Shown here: positions 1 to 6,514 of the stretch, one piece after another
Layout: the number at the start of each line of letters is the position of its first letter
Position numbering within the stretch: the first letter of the stretch is position 1
NCBI GenBank assembly: GCA_910585655.1
Contig: CAJUFW010000012.1
Span: forward strand, 24,713-34,125
Length of the DNA: 9,413 bases
Direction: 5' to 3'
Source of the DNA: an uncultured Lachnospiraceae bacterium
GTDB lineage: Bacteria > Bacillota_A > Clostridia > Lachnospirales > Lachnospiraceae
Notes under the pieces: model-generated
The model's database searches: none
Seen by the model: only the letters and a program-made list of their open reading frames with translations
Told to the model about the DNA's origin: nothing
Made by a program: the position numbers and the translations under genes

Positions 1-137
1 AACCGGGGGCGTTTCTATACTAAACTAAAGAGCTTATATATGAAATAGAGAGGTAAAACCTTTCAATAACAAATAAATAAATTTTAAAAAAAATATAAAA
101 ATTTTAATATACTTTATTGGTGCAAGGAAAGGACATT
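1..137 (+). promoter_or_regulatory. AT-rich leader and putative promoter region of the PIN gene pair
   Basis: No gene is visible here. Positions 71-111 are 41 consecutive A/T bases, and 55 of the 60 bases at 61-120 are A or T. TATACT hexamers at 16-21 and 108-113 each resemble a -10 box. The first would need a -35 box outside the window, and the second has no good -35 at 16-18 nt spacing. The tract may act as an UP-element-like promoter region, but the exact promoter cannot be placed. The opening bases (a G5 run at 5-9) are simply the contig edge as far as can be seen. Confidence 0.35.
124..133 (+). promoter_or_regulatory. Ribosome binding site that sets the PIN gene start at 138
   Basis: The purine run AAGGAAAGGA ends 4 nt before the ATG at 138. 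In-frame TTG (117) and GTG (120) codons lie upstream of or beside this site and have no Shine-Dalgarno sequence of their own. The ATG is therefore the preferred start. Confidence 0.7.
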
Positions 138-626
138 ATGCGAAAACTCAAAGTTTATTTAGATACTTCTGTTGTCAGTTATCTGTATCAGGTGGATGCA
201 CCAGAGAAAATGCAGAATACATTGGATTTATGGGAGTTATTTAGAAATAAAACATACGAAGTATATATTTCAGATATTGTAATAAGAGAAATTAGTGGAT
301 GCAATGAAGAAAAATTAAAAATATTATTGGATTATCTGAACCAGATAGATTATAATATAATTGAGACAACTGAAGATACTGTTGAATTAGCCGGGAAATT
401 TATTGATTTTGGAATCTTAAAGCAAAAAAGCTTTGACGATTGCCAACATATTGCAGCAGCAATACTTGCAGGATGCGACATTATTATATCCTGGAACTTT
501 AAGCATATTGTAAACGTAAAAACAATCAGAGGAGTCAAAATCATAACAACATTAGAGGGATATAAAGACTTATTGATATACCCGCCGTCTGTCCTGATAG
601 AAAGCGAGGATGATGAATATGAATAA
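138..626 (+). CDS. PIN-domain ribonuclease, VapC-like toxin
   Basis: This 162-aa protein is a predicted metal-dependent RNase of the PIN superfamily, cytoplasmic, and probably the toxin of a type II pair. The N-terminal YLDTSV strand-loop carries the first acidic residue (D9). E51 in the VIREI helix, D100/D101 in SFDDCQHIAAA, and D114 with N120 in CDIIISWNFKHI fit the acidic cluster that binds Mg/Mn in the family. No signal peptide or membrane segment is seen, and the length is usual for the family. The ATG at 138 is chosen over upstream TTG/GTG codons because it has a well-spaced purine-rich site. The stop overlaps the start of the next small gene, so the two are probably translationally coupled. 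The coding sequence is very AT-rich (13 G/C of 60 at 241-300) and unlike the sugar locus beyond it, which suggests separate acquisition. The RNA target cannot be told from sequence. Confidence 0.85.
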   Translation: MRKLKVYLDTSVVSYLYQVDAPEKMQNTLDLWELFRNKTYEVYISDIVIREISGCNEEKLKILLDYLNQIDYNIIETTEDTVELAGKFIDFGILKQKSFDDCQHIAAAILAGCDIIISWNFKHIVNVKTIRGVKIITTLEGYKDLLIYPPSVLIESEDDEYE

Positions 627-792
627 ACCAATAATTAGCGAACGATTTGATGTAGAGGATATTAGAAAACTAAGAGAATATCATTCACTTCGCCATATTA
701 AAATGACACCTGCCGAAATTGTGGAAGATACAAAAAAAGGTTCAGCTCAGTTACTTGCGCGATTGAAGGAAAATAAAAGGATGAATGTATAA
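619..792 (+). CDS. Small PIN-partner protein, putative antitoxin
   Basis: This is a short charged protein of 57 aa. Codons at 610 and 613 are alternative in-frame ATGs that would give 60 or 59 aa. I chose 619 because GCGAGG (604-609) lies 9 nt before it but directly abuts 610. The reading frame overlaps the PIN gene's stop (624-626), the usual sign of a coupled pair. The pattern FDVEDIRKLREYHSLRH...MTPAEIVEDTKKG resembles, from memory, small proteins found directly after PIN genes in clostridia and cyanobacteria. They share an ...EDI.K.REY... segment followed by a conserved helix. No DNA-binding fold is obvious in so short a chain. Antitoxin function is inferred from position and size. The order is toxin first and antitoxin second, the reverse of classic vapBC. 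Confidence 0.65.
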   Translation: MNKPIISERFDVEDIRKLREYHSLRHIKMTPAEIVEDTKKGSAQLLARLKENKRMNV

Positions 793-860
793 AAACTCAG
801 CGTTCAGGAGATAAACCACATACGTTGCACTCAACTAATTGATCTATCCTATGGATCACA

Positions 861-895
861 ATGTGCCGCTGCCGCCTTGGCTCGCAGCGGCACAT
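861..895. terminator. GC-rich hairpin between convergent genes, possible bidirectional terminator
   Basis: ATGTGCCGCTGC (861-872) pairs perfectly with GCAGCGGCACAT (884-895), giving a 12-bp stem with an 11-nt loop. It lies between the plus-strand PIN pair (stop 792) and the minus-strand hydrolase (stop 932), where a shared terminator is expected. Neither side has a clean run of T. The plus-strand side has only ATATCATGATTTGTT, and the minus-strand side has none. It may therefore slow polymerase or protect 3' ends rather than act as a textbook intrinsic terminator. Confidence 0.55.
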
Positions 896-931
896 ATCAT
901 GATTTGTTAAGAATATAATAATACAAATATT

Positions 932-3616
932 TCAGCTATATATTGTAACCTTCCCCACCAGCCCAGTCGGAGCAACCATTCCTCCAATCCGGAAAAAGCT
1001 TCTCCTAGTATCTTCTTTTGACATCACTGCCACTTCGCGTTCCAGCGTTGTAGCCACCTCAATCCGAAGTTCACTCTCTCCCTCCGCTGCAATCTCTCTT
1101 AAATCATATAAAAACGGTGGGCAATATTGAATTCCCAGGCTCTTTCCATTCACAAAGACCTCTGCCGCGTCTGATACCTCCTCCAGAACCAACGCCTTCG
1201 CTCCTGACAGATCTGCTTTTGTTTCATAGGCAATGAAGCCAGAAAAATCGGGATCGATCGTCTGGTATCCTTGAAAGCCACCGGTCGCCTCTACTACCTT
1301 CGGTTCCCCAAACTGCGGATACGTCTTGGAATGACAGACGGATACCCTCCATGAACCATCCAAAACTATTGCTGTTCCCTCTGCTGTCGGAAGTGCTGTA
1401 ACCTCTTCGTCCTCACAACCAAATACCACGACTGCGCTCTGATAGGCAGGCAAAGTCAGCTCTATCTGGACGCCTTCCTTATATAGAGTATAAGAAAGTG
1501 GACGCAGCACATTACACTGTGTGTCATATAAAGTCGGAACCGCTCTCGTCGGAAGATACAGCCTCCCGGAATAGGTTTCTGCCGTATCCAGATTCGCCAG
1601 CAAATACAGCTCCTTTGATGCTTCTTCCTGCTCTGACTGCTCATGCCGATAACGGTAATAACGTAAACGCGGGAAAAAGATATCACTGGACACATCCACA
1701 TAACCTGCCTGTTTCATGACTTCTGGCAGTGTCTCTAGTGACACTACCGGGCAATGTAGCACCGCTTCTGGCAAAGCCTCCTCCGAGCCGCAGATTCCTT
1801 CCGGCAAGCCCTTTAAAAACCACACCGGGAAGCCTGCTTCCTTTGCCTCTGTTATAAATTGCGCCGTTTCCTTTGTAATATATTGTGCATAAGGAATTAC
1901 CAGTACCCGGTATTCCTCTTTGTTCACTGCCAGCTTTCCAGCAAAAAGCTGTGTTAAAAAGCGGTTGCGTTCTGCAAAAACATCCGCCGGAAGGATATCA
2001 AAATCAATCTGATTCTCCTGCAGGATACGAGCCGGACGGTCGGTTGCCATATATGCCCCTGCCCATTCACTCTCTGCATGGTAGAGCATGGCTACCGGAG
2101 CGATATGCCGCCCTCCTGATATCAGATGACATACCCGGTTCATATAAGCCATTAGCTTACCGAACGGACGGTAGAGTGGATTATATCCATGTGCATAAAA
2201 ATGCGGCGGGCAGTCCGGGTCTGGATACGCTTTTGGAGAAAAAGCATGCGGAACATAATAATTGACCCCGTTTACCAGAAAATGATCAGTAATAAACTTC
2301 ATAGTGCGTAGGCTTTCTCCCCAGCCAAAGGCTCCGAATACCTCGCACATAGTATTTCCGTTTTTCTTCGGATCGATATGACCATGAGAGGAACCGAGCT
2401 TCGCCAATGTAAAATGATTGGCTTCTCCGTTTCTGCCCTCCAAACTATAGTGATCACCTCCTGGAGTTACCTGCCCTACGATAGCATCAATTCCACCCAT
2501 TGTCTCCCCATCCAGACTACGGAAAAAATGTCCCAGTCCACGACCGATCCTGGAATGAAATTCCTCCTCATCAATTCCATGACCGATATACTGCACTCCA
2601 TGCCCCCGGCACCAGTCCCCTATCTGATTAGAAAAGTTTTCCTGAACCAACTTTGTAATCGTATCCATATACCGAAAGCGGACTGCGCTCGTCTTTTGCT
2701 TATCCTCATTTTCTGACCAGAGCATGGACAGACAGCTTCTCCATTCCTCTCCAAAATGCGCCTTTATTGTCTGCTCTACCTCATCTGACCACGGAAGCGG
2801 CATATCTCCACCAATGTTTGGTGTATGCTCAATTCCATCCATGTTATAAAAGGAAATATCATCTGAGAAAAACCCGACCAGTGTCTTTCCAAATTCCTCT
2901 TTATAATGCTCCCAATGCGGCTCATAAACTGCCTCAATCAGCTTGGCACAGCTAGCTTTGTCAATCATATGAATATAATACGGACGAGAGCCTGCATTAT
3001 GCGTTGTAAAAATCACCCAAATATGCCACATACCACCCGGTACATCCCAGCTTAAACATCCGTTTTCCCCTACCCGATCCGTCAGATCAACCGCTTCGCC
3101 AAAGGCTCCGTCCTCTGTCACCGGAGCAGCTATAACCGCCACCAGGGTATCATCCGCATAGTGTTCCCGCGGCTTTCTATTTCCACTGAAAGGCAATTTT
3201 CTGGCAAAGGGGTTTTCTCTTTTTTCTACATACTTTTTTACATCCAAACTGACTGCCTTCATTGGACCGCAAAAATCCATACTATTAAAATAAAGGTGCT
3301 TTCTCTGAAGGCTGGCATCCTCTCCTTCCAAAATACCATTGGCATATCCGGTCGGAAAATGCTTATCATCCAAAATCCATACTTTCATTCCATAATTTTT
3401 GCATTCTTCCAGGATAATATCAACATCCTGCCACCATTTTTCTTTGCCGAACTCCTCATGCGGACGGCTCTCGATACAAAGCGCTCCAATATTGGCGTCG
3501 TGGATTGCTCTTACGTAATCACGAAGAACTTCTTCCTCCTCTCCATGCTGCCAGAAGAAGGGCAATATATAGTTATCTCCTTGCTCCTGCAGTACCTGCT
3601 TTAGTCTTTCTATCAT
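932..3616 (-). CDS. GH106-like glycoside hydrolase (alpha-L-rhamnosidase-like), cytoplasmic
   Basis: This is an 894-aa predicted glycosidase. The N-terminal barrel segment (about 18-95) has PFFWQHGEEEEVLRD, an IGALCIES strand, WW..VDIILEECKNYGMKVWILDD and FPTGYANG. That pattern matches the start of GH106-type proteins. The core continues with TLVGFFSDD (246-253), LPWSDEV (274-280), a His/Glu-rich stretch GHGIDEEEFH (345-354) and NTMCEVFGAFGWG (421-433). A C-terminal galactose-binding-like jelly roll (about 790-894) has VFVNGKSLG, CPPFLYDLR and GLVGKVTIY. No signal peptide is present, so it should act on imported oligosaccharide. An AGGAGG site (3623-3628) sits 6 nt before the ATG. It is the last gene of the operon, 41 nt after the MBL gene. 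The usual VGFFSDEP-like motif reads SDDI here, which may alter catalysis. Rhamnose specificity is not proven, and another alpha-linked deoxy-sugar or uronic substrate is possible. Confidence 0.75.
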   Translation of the reverse strand: MIERLKQVLQEQGDNYILPFFWQHGEEEEVLRDYVRAIHDANIGALCIESRPHEEFGKEKWWQDVDIILEECKNYGMKVWILDDKHFPTGYANGILEGEDASLQRKHLYFNSMDFCGPMKAVSLDVKKYVEKRENPFARKLPFSGNRKPREHYADDTLVAVIAAPVTEDGAFGEAVDLTDRVGENGCLSWDVPGGMWHIWVIFTTHNAGSRPYYIHMIDKASCAKLIEAVYEPHWEHYKEEFGKTLVGFFSDDISFYNMDGIEHTPNIGGDMPLPWSDEVEQTIKAHFGEEWRSCLSMLWSENEDKQKTSAVRFRYMDTITKLVQENFSNQIGDWCRGHGVQYIGHGIDEEEFHSRIGRGLGHFFRSLDGETMGGIDAIVGQVTPGGDHYSLEGRNGEANHFTLAKLGSSHGHIDPKKNGNTMCEVFGAFGWGESLRTMKFITDHFLVNGVNYYVPHAFSPKAYPDPDCPPHFYAHGYNPLYRPFGKLMAYMNRVCHLISGGRHIAPVAMLYHAESEWAGAYMATDRPARILQENQIDFDILPADVFAERNRFLTQLFAGKLAVNKEEYRVLVIPYAQYITKETAQFITEAKEAGFPVWFLKGLPEGICGSEEALPEAVLHCPVVSLETLPEVMKQAGYVDVSSDIFFPRLRYYRYRHEQSEQEEASKELYLLANLDTAETYSGRLYLPTRAVPTLYDTQCNVLRPLSYTLYKEGVQIELTLPAYQSAVVVFGCEDEEVTALPTAEGTAIVLDGSWRVSVCHSKTYPQFGEPKVVEATGGFQGYQTIDPDFSGFIAYETKADLSGAKALVLEEVSDAAEVFVNGKSLGIQYCPPFLYDLREIAAEGESELRIEVATTLEREVAVMSKEDTRRSFFRIGGMVAPTGLVGKVTIYS

Positions 3617-3657
3617 TTTTATCCTCCTGTTCCTGCCATCTTAAAATGGTTTCTGCA

Positions 3658-4524
3658 TCATGCTTTATCCAATATTCCTTCCGGATGAAACGAAACCATC
3701 GTCGTCCCACGCATTGCTACCTTCTTTTTCCGCTGTCCTGAAGGATCCATCGGATCGGAAACCTCTACGATATTTGCCGTGCCTGCCACCAACTCCTCAC
3801 AGCAGCGAAGCGCATCCGGCAGTACCCTTGGATCCAGCGGACTACCCAGTCCACGATAATCATGATGGGAATTATATACCTTATCCGCATCATATTCTAC
3901 TCCCGCTTTCTCCAGAATTCTCTTTAATGCTCTGCCTGCCGCCGCCACACTGATATAATGCTCCGAATTTGGATTCGACGGCAGAAGCAGGTTGCAGTTA
4001 CAGGCATCCCCCACAAACAAAATTCTGTTTTGATGATCGACTAAAACCATTTCCCCCGGAGAATGTCCCGGACAATGATATGTCGTCACGGTTCGTCCAC
4101 CCAGATCAAACACCTGCCCGTCCTGAAGCGGCAGCAGCTTTGGCGCTGTCGTATAGACTGGAAAATCCTCGTTTAGACGATACGGATAAAATTTATGCTC
4201 CCTGGTGGAAATCATCTGCGCATAGTCCTTTGCTCGTTCTGCATTTTCCGGCATAGAAAAGCCGTTCCAGTCATCCGGGTGCATCCACATTTCCTCAAAG
4301 GCTCCGCAGCCGCCTGTGTGATCCAGATGATTATGTGTGATCACAAGAGTAACTGGTTTGTCTGTGATTTTTTTAACGACGCCTTTTAAGTCTCCTATAC
4401 CCACGCCCGTGTCAATCAGTAACGCCCGTTCCTCTCCCATGAGCAGGAAAATCGAAGCACAGTCAAATTCGTCAATTTCATAAGTATTTGGTGCAAATTC
4501 AAAAAATGGGTGTTGTGTTGTCAT
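3658..4524 (-). CDS. MBL-fold metallo-hydrolase
   Basis: This 288-aa protein belongs to the metallo-beta-lactamase superfamily. Motif 1 is LLIDTG (D38). The metal-binding HxHxDH is H64-N-H66-L-D68-H69 in THNHLDHTGG. The third His is H154 in CPGHSPGE, the bridging Asp is D173 in FVGDAC, and the terminal His is H220 or H221 in YNSHHDY. All metal ligands are present, so it should bind two Zn or Fe ions and hydrolyse an ester, thioester, lactone or phosphodiester. There is no signal peptide, so it is cytoplasmic. GGGAG (4534-4538) lies 9 nt upstream of the ATG. It sits between the lipoprotein gene (62-nt gap, no terminator seen) and the GH106-like gene (41-nt gap), so all three are probably co-transcribed. 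A role in opening a sugar lactone or removing an ester from the imported glycan would fit, but this is inference. GloB-like glyoxalase II is the closest general type. Confidence 0.85.
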   Translation of the reverse strand: MTTQHPFFEFAPNTYEIDEFDCASIFLLMGEERALLIDTGVGIGDLKGVVKKITDKPVTLVITHNHLDHTGGCGAFEEMWMHPDDWNGFSMPENAERAKDYAQMISTREHKFYPYRLNEDFPVYTTAPKLLPLQDGQVFDLGGRTVTTYHCPGHSPGEMVLVDHQNRILFVGDACNCNLLLPSNPNSEHYISVAAAGRALKRILEKAGVEYDADKVYNSHHDYRGLGSPLDPRVLPDALRCCEELVAGTANIVEVSDPMDPSGQRKKKVAMRGTTMVSFHPEGILDKA

Positions 4525-4586
4525 AATAAGTTTCTCCCTGCCTTTCCTTTCATTTTGGGTTCCATTTGTGATTTACTTCACTTGCC

Positions 4587-6302
4587 TTATTGTCCTCTTA
4601 CATTATAGCGATCGACTGCAGACTGCCAGTAGCCGATACATTCCGCCAGCCCGTTTGTCTCCAAACTTGCCAGAAAGTTCTGGTATTCTTCTTCGGAAGC
4701 GCTTCCTAATATATATTTTACCGTAAACTCATTTGTTAACGTCTCAATATCAATATATAAGGAATTGTATTTGTTTCCTTCTTCCTCTCCCATACTGGCA
4801 TAAATAGAGATAGCCTTATCGGAAGAACAGGAACTCCAGGCATCCAGTGCCGGTTCTGCATAGGTCATATCAGTTGTATGGAAGGTCGGATACCAGTTAT
4901 AACGGCTGATGGAGTTTCCCCTCGCATATAAACCCAAAGCATCAGTCGGAGAATAGTCCGGATTTTTCATCACAAGATCGGTCAACTGAATTTCTCCATT
5001 TTCATCCAGCGTATAGCTTTCTCCCTCTACTCCGTAAAAATTCGTCCTCATACCCTCTATGGTATACTGATAATCCATCCACATAGCAACCAGCTTCGGA
5101 TCCTTACAGGTCGCTGAAACATAAATCATATTTCCTGCCTCTGTACAAGGATTTCCCATATAGAGATATGGAGTATCCCCTTCGTTTAAAACCGGATGCG
5201 GAACGCCTACCACCCTAATATTCGGATCCTGTGAAACTCCTCTCTGAAAATAACCATCCCCTGTAAATATCTGAATCGTATGAAAAGCCACAGACTTTCC
5301 TGTCACCGAATACGTCGAATCTACCAAAAAACTGTCTGCCGCAGTCGTAAAATTCGGATCAATCAACCCTTCTGCATACCACTGACGGAACAAATCCAAC
5401 CACTGCTTATAGCCTGGCTCTGCCGGACCATATTTAACCTCGTTTCCTTCCAGATAAAACTTCGGCAGGATACCAAAAGCGGTCATAAAAGCTCCTGTTG
5501 CATCAGTTCCTTTTGGTCCCAACACCAGCGGAGCTTCAATCCCGTTTTTCTTAGCAATGCTTAGCATCTCATGCCAGTCCTCAATCGTAACCGGAGTATC
5601 TGTATAGCCAAAGCTTTCCATCAGATCGGCTCGATACGCCAGCCCATTCCAGGTTCGCTCTGCTACCACCTCATGATCATTGGAATTCATCGTATAAAGA
5701 CACGCCAAGCTTCCGGAGTCCGTACTGGTATCCCTCATCAGCGTCTCACTGCCTTCCCGCAGCCTCCGATAATTCGGCATCCATTTTTCTACCAGATCAG
5801 TACAATCTGCAAAAATACCATCACTGACACCCTTTTCTACTCCACCTGGATATTCTGCTATGTTACCAGTATACATCAAATCCGGAAGATTACCGGACGC
5901 CAGCAGCAGACCAAATTTCTCCACTACCTCAGCCAAACTAACAGACATCCAGTTTACATGTACATTCGTTACCTCTTCCATATGCTGTACTCCTGGAATA
6001 TCATTCATATCATCAATATAACTGTTTGACCAGGTTGTCCAAACAGAAATTTCCTGCTTTTCCTCACAAAGCGGCAGCGGTAGCTCTTCTAGTACATCAT
6101 CCGCCTCATTTCCTTCTGCCTCAGGATCTTTCGCGCTACTATGGCTATCATCGTTATTTTTATTGTCACTTTCTGTACTACTTCCCGGATTATTGCCCTT
6201 ACTGTCAGTCTCCCTTTTACCACAGCCAGACAAGCATACTACCAGCAACACCAGCATAAGCAGCAAACAAACCACTTTCTTAAAAATTCTTTCTTTCTTC
6301 AT
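4587..6302 (-). CDS. ABC transporter solute-binding lipoprotein, LplA-like sugar-binding family
   Basis: This 571-aa extracytoplasmic receptor belongs to a carbohydrate ABC importer (binding-protein family 1, COG1653 type). A basic n-region (MKKERIFKK), a hydrophobic core (about 10-24) and the lipobox LSGC with lipidated C27 form a type II signal peptide. Residues 28-75 are a low-complexity Ser/Asn/Asp/Glu tether. The mature domain follows, with ISVWTTW (85-91), GLLLASGNLPDLMY (131-144), NGLAYRADLMESFGY (219-233) and TIEDWHEML (239-247). The C-terminal VKYILG...QNFLASLETNGL...W..AVDRYNVRG pattern is typical of LplA-like binding proteins. ATG at 6302 is used because AGGAG (6311-6315) lies 8 nt upstream. 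An in-frame TTG at 6332 is poorer. No permease or ATPase gene adjoins it, which is unusual for this family. It is the first gene of the operon with the MBL and GH106-like genes. The ligand is unknown; a rhamnose-containing oligosaccharide would fit the neighbours. Confidence 0.9.
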   Translation of the reverse strand: MKKERIFKKVVCLLLMLVLLVVCLSGCGKRETDSKGNNPGSSTESDNKNNDDSHSSAKDPEAEGNEADDVLEELPLPLCEEKQEISVWTTWSNSYIDDMNDIPGVQHMEEVTNVHVNWMSVSLAEVVEKFGLLLASGNLPDLMYTGNIAEYPGGVEKGVSDGIFADCTDLVEKWMPNYRRLREGSETLMRDTSTDSGSLACLYTMNSNDHEVVAERTWNGLAYRADLMESFGYTDTPVTIEDWHEMLSIAKKNGIEAPLVLGPKGTDATGAFMTAFGILPKFYLEGNEVKYGPAEPGYKQWLDLFRQWYAEGLIDPNFTTAADSFLVDSTYSVTGKSVAFHTIQIFTGDGYFQRGVSQDPNIRVVGVPHPVLNEGDTPYLYMGNPCTEAGNMIYVSATCKDPKLVAMWMDYQYTIEGMRTNFYGVEGESYTLDENGEIQLTDLVMKNPDYSPTDALGLYARGNSISRYNWYPTFHTTDMTYAEPALDAWSSCSSDKAISIYASMGEEEGNKYNSLYIDIETLTNEFTVKYILGSASEEEYQNFLASLETNGLAECIGYWQSAVDRYNVRGQ

Positions 6303-6310
6303 TCTCTTTT

Positions 6311-6315
6311 CTCCT
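6311..6315 (-). promoter_or_regulatory. Ribosome binding site that sets the lipoprotein start at 6302
   Basis: The minus-strand AGGAG sits 8 nt before the ATG at 6302. That start gives a textbook basic n-region directly before the hydrophobic core. The longer TTG reading from 6332 would add ten charged residues and lacks such a site. Confidence 0.75.
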
Positions 6316-6346
6316 TTCGTCTTTCTCTCCAAACTCTGACCTTCAC

Positions 6347-6361
6347 CTTAATGACTTAATG
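6347..6361 (-). repeat. Tandem 7-nt direct repeat in the lipoprotein leader
   Basis: CTTAATG occurs at 6347-6353 and again at 6355-6361 on the plus strand, separated by one base. On the transcribed strand this reads CATTAAG twice. It lies just downstream of the predicted start site, between the promoter and the ribosome site. It could be a regulator half-site pair or chance; AraC-type proteins often bind direct repeats. Confidence 0.35.
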
Positions 6362-6364
6362 GTT

Positions 6365-6384
6365 ATCACGTGATGGTTTCATCA
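6365..6384. promoter_or_regulatory. Palindrome and overlapping hairpin at the predicted start site, putative operator
   Basis: ATCACGTGAT (6365-6374) is a perfect 10-bp palindrome. It overlaps a small stem TGATG-GTTT-CATCA (6371-6384). Together they cover the predicted transcription start (about 6374) and the -10 box of the lipoprotein promoter. A repressor or activator bound here could control the operon. The size is short enough that chance cannot be excluded. Confidence 0.45.
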
Positions 6385-6409
6385 TATATTCTCTATCTCA
6401 AAAACACAA
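6381..6409 (-). promoter_or_regulatory. Putative sigma-A promoter of the lipoprotein-MBL-GH operon
   Basis: On the minus strand a -35 TTGTGT (6404-6409) and a -10 TATGAT (6381-6386, 5 of 6 to consensus) are separated by exactly 17 nt. The start would fall near 6374, leaving a leader of about 70 nt before the ATG at 6302. The -35 is weak, as expected for a promoter that needs an activator. Confidence 0.5.
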
Positions 6410-6450
6410 TCGCAGCTTTTTTCCATCTTTGTTTTTACTATAAAAATCAA

Positions 6451-6514
6451 AAATAATAGCTCTATTATTTGACATAATCCGCCTTGTTGTGCGAAAAAGT
6501 CAAATAATAAAGCT
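6451..6514. repeat. Nested inverted repeats between the membrane regulator and the lipoprotein gene
   Basis: Two dyads share one arm. The first is AAATAATAG (6451-6459) facing CTATTATTT (6462-6470) across 2 nt. The second is a 16-nt arm 6458-6473 facing 6499-6514 across 25 nt with one mismatch; its core is TATTATTTGAC versus GTCAAATAATA. The AAATAATA word thus occurs three times. The right arm touches the regulator's stop codon. The site is about 80-140 nt upstream of the predicted lipoprotein start, a position suited to an activator. It could alternatively be a weak AT-rich terminator of the regulator gene, since T-rich sequence follows on the minus strand. Confidence 0.6.

Noticed and set aside
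350..631. Minus-strand 93-codon frame opposite the PIN gene
   Set aside because: The PIN frame has conserved acidic motifs and a good ribosome site; this one has neither.
902..928. ATTTGT/ACAAAT inverted repeat after the GH106-like stop
   Set aside because: The 6-bp AT-rich arms with a 15-nt loop are too weak to act as a terminator and are common by chance in AT-rich DNA.
1498..3604. Several plus-strand open frames of 62-147 codons opposite the GH106-like gene
   Set aside because: They lie antisense to a gene with strong family motifs, lack ribosome sites and show no recognisable domain.
4525..4586. Terminator or new promoter between the lipoprotein and MBL genes
   Set aside because: Only a 4-bp stem (GTGA/TCAC) is present, with no T-run and no convincing -10/-35 pair, so an operon is more likely.
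6303..6332. Longer lipoprotein reading from the TTG at 6332
   Set aside because: It would place the AGGAG site inside the gene and spoil the normal short basic n-region of the signal peptide.
5280..6359. Plus-strand frames of 72-152 codons opposite the lipoprotein gene
   Set aside because: They are mirror-frame artefacts rich in His, Ile, Gln and Pro, with no start signals.
6469..6474. Perfect TTGACA on the plus strand as a rightward promoter
   Set aside because: No -10 box lies 16-18 nt downstream, and no plus-strand gene follows. It is better explained as part of the inverted repeat.
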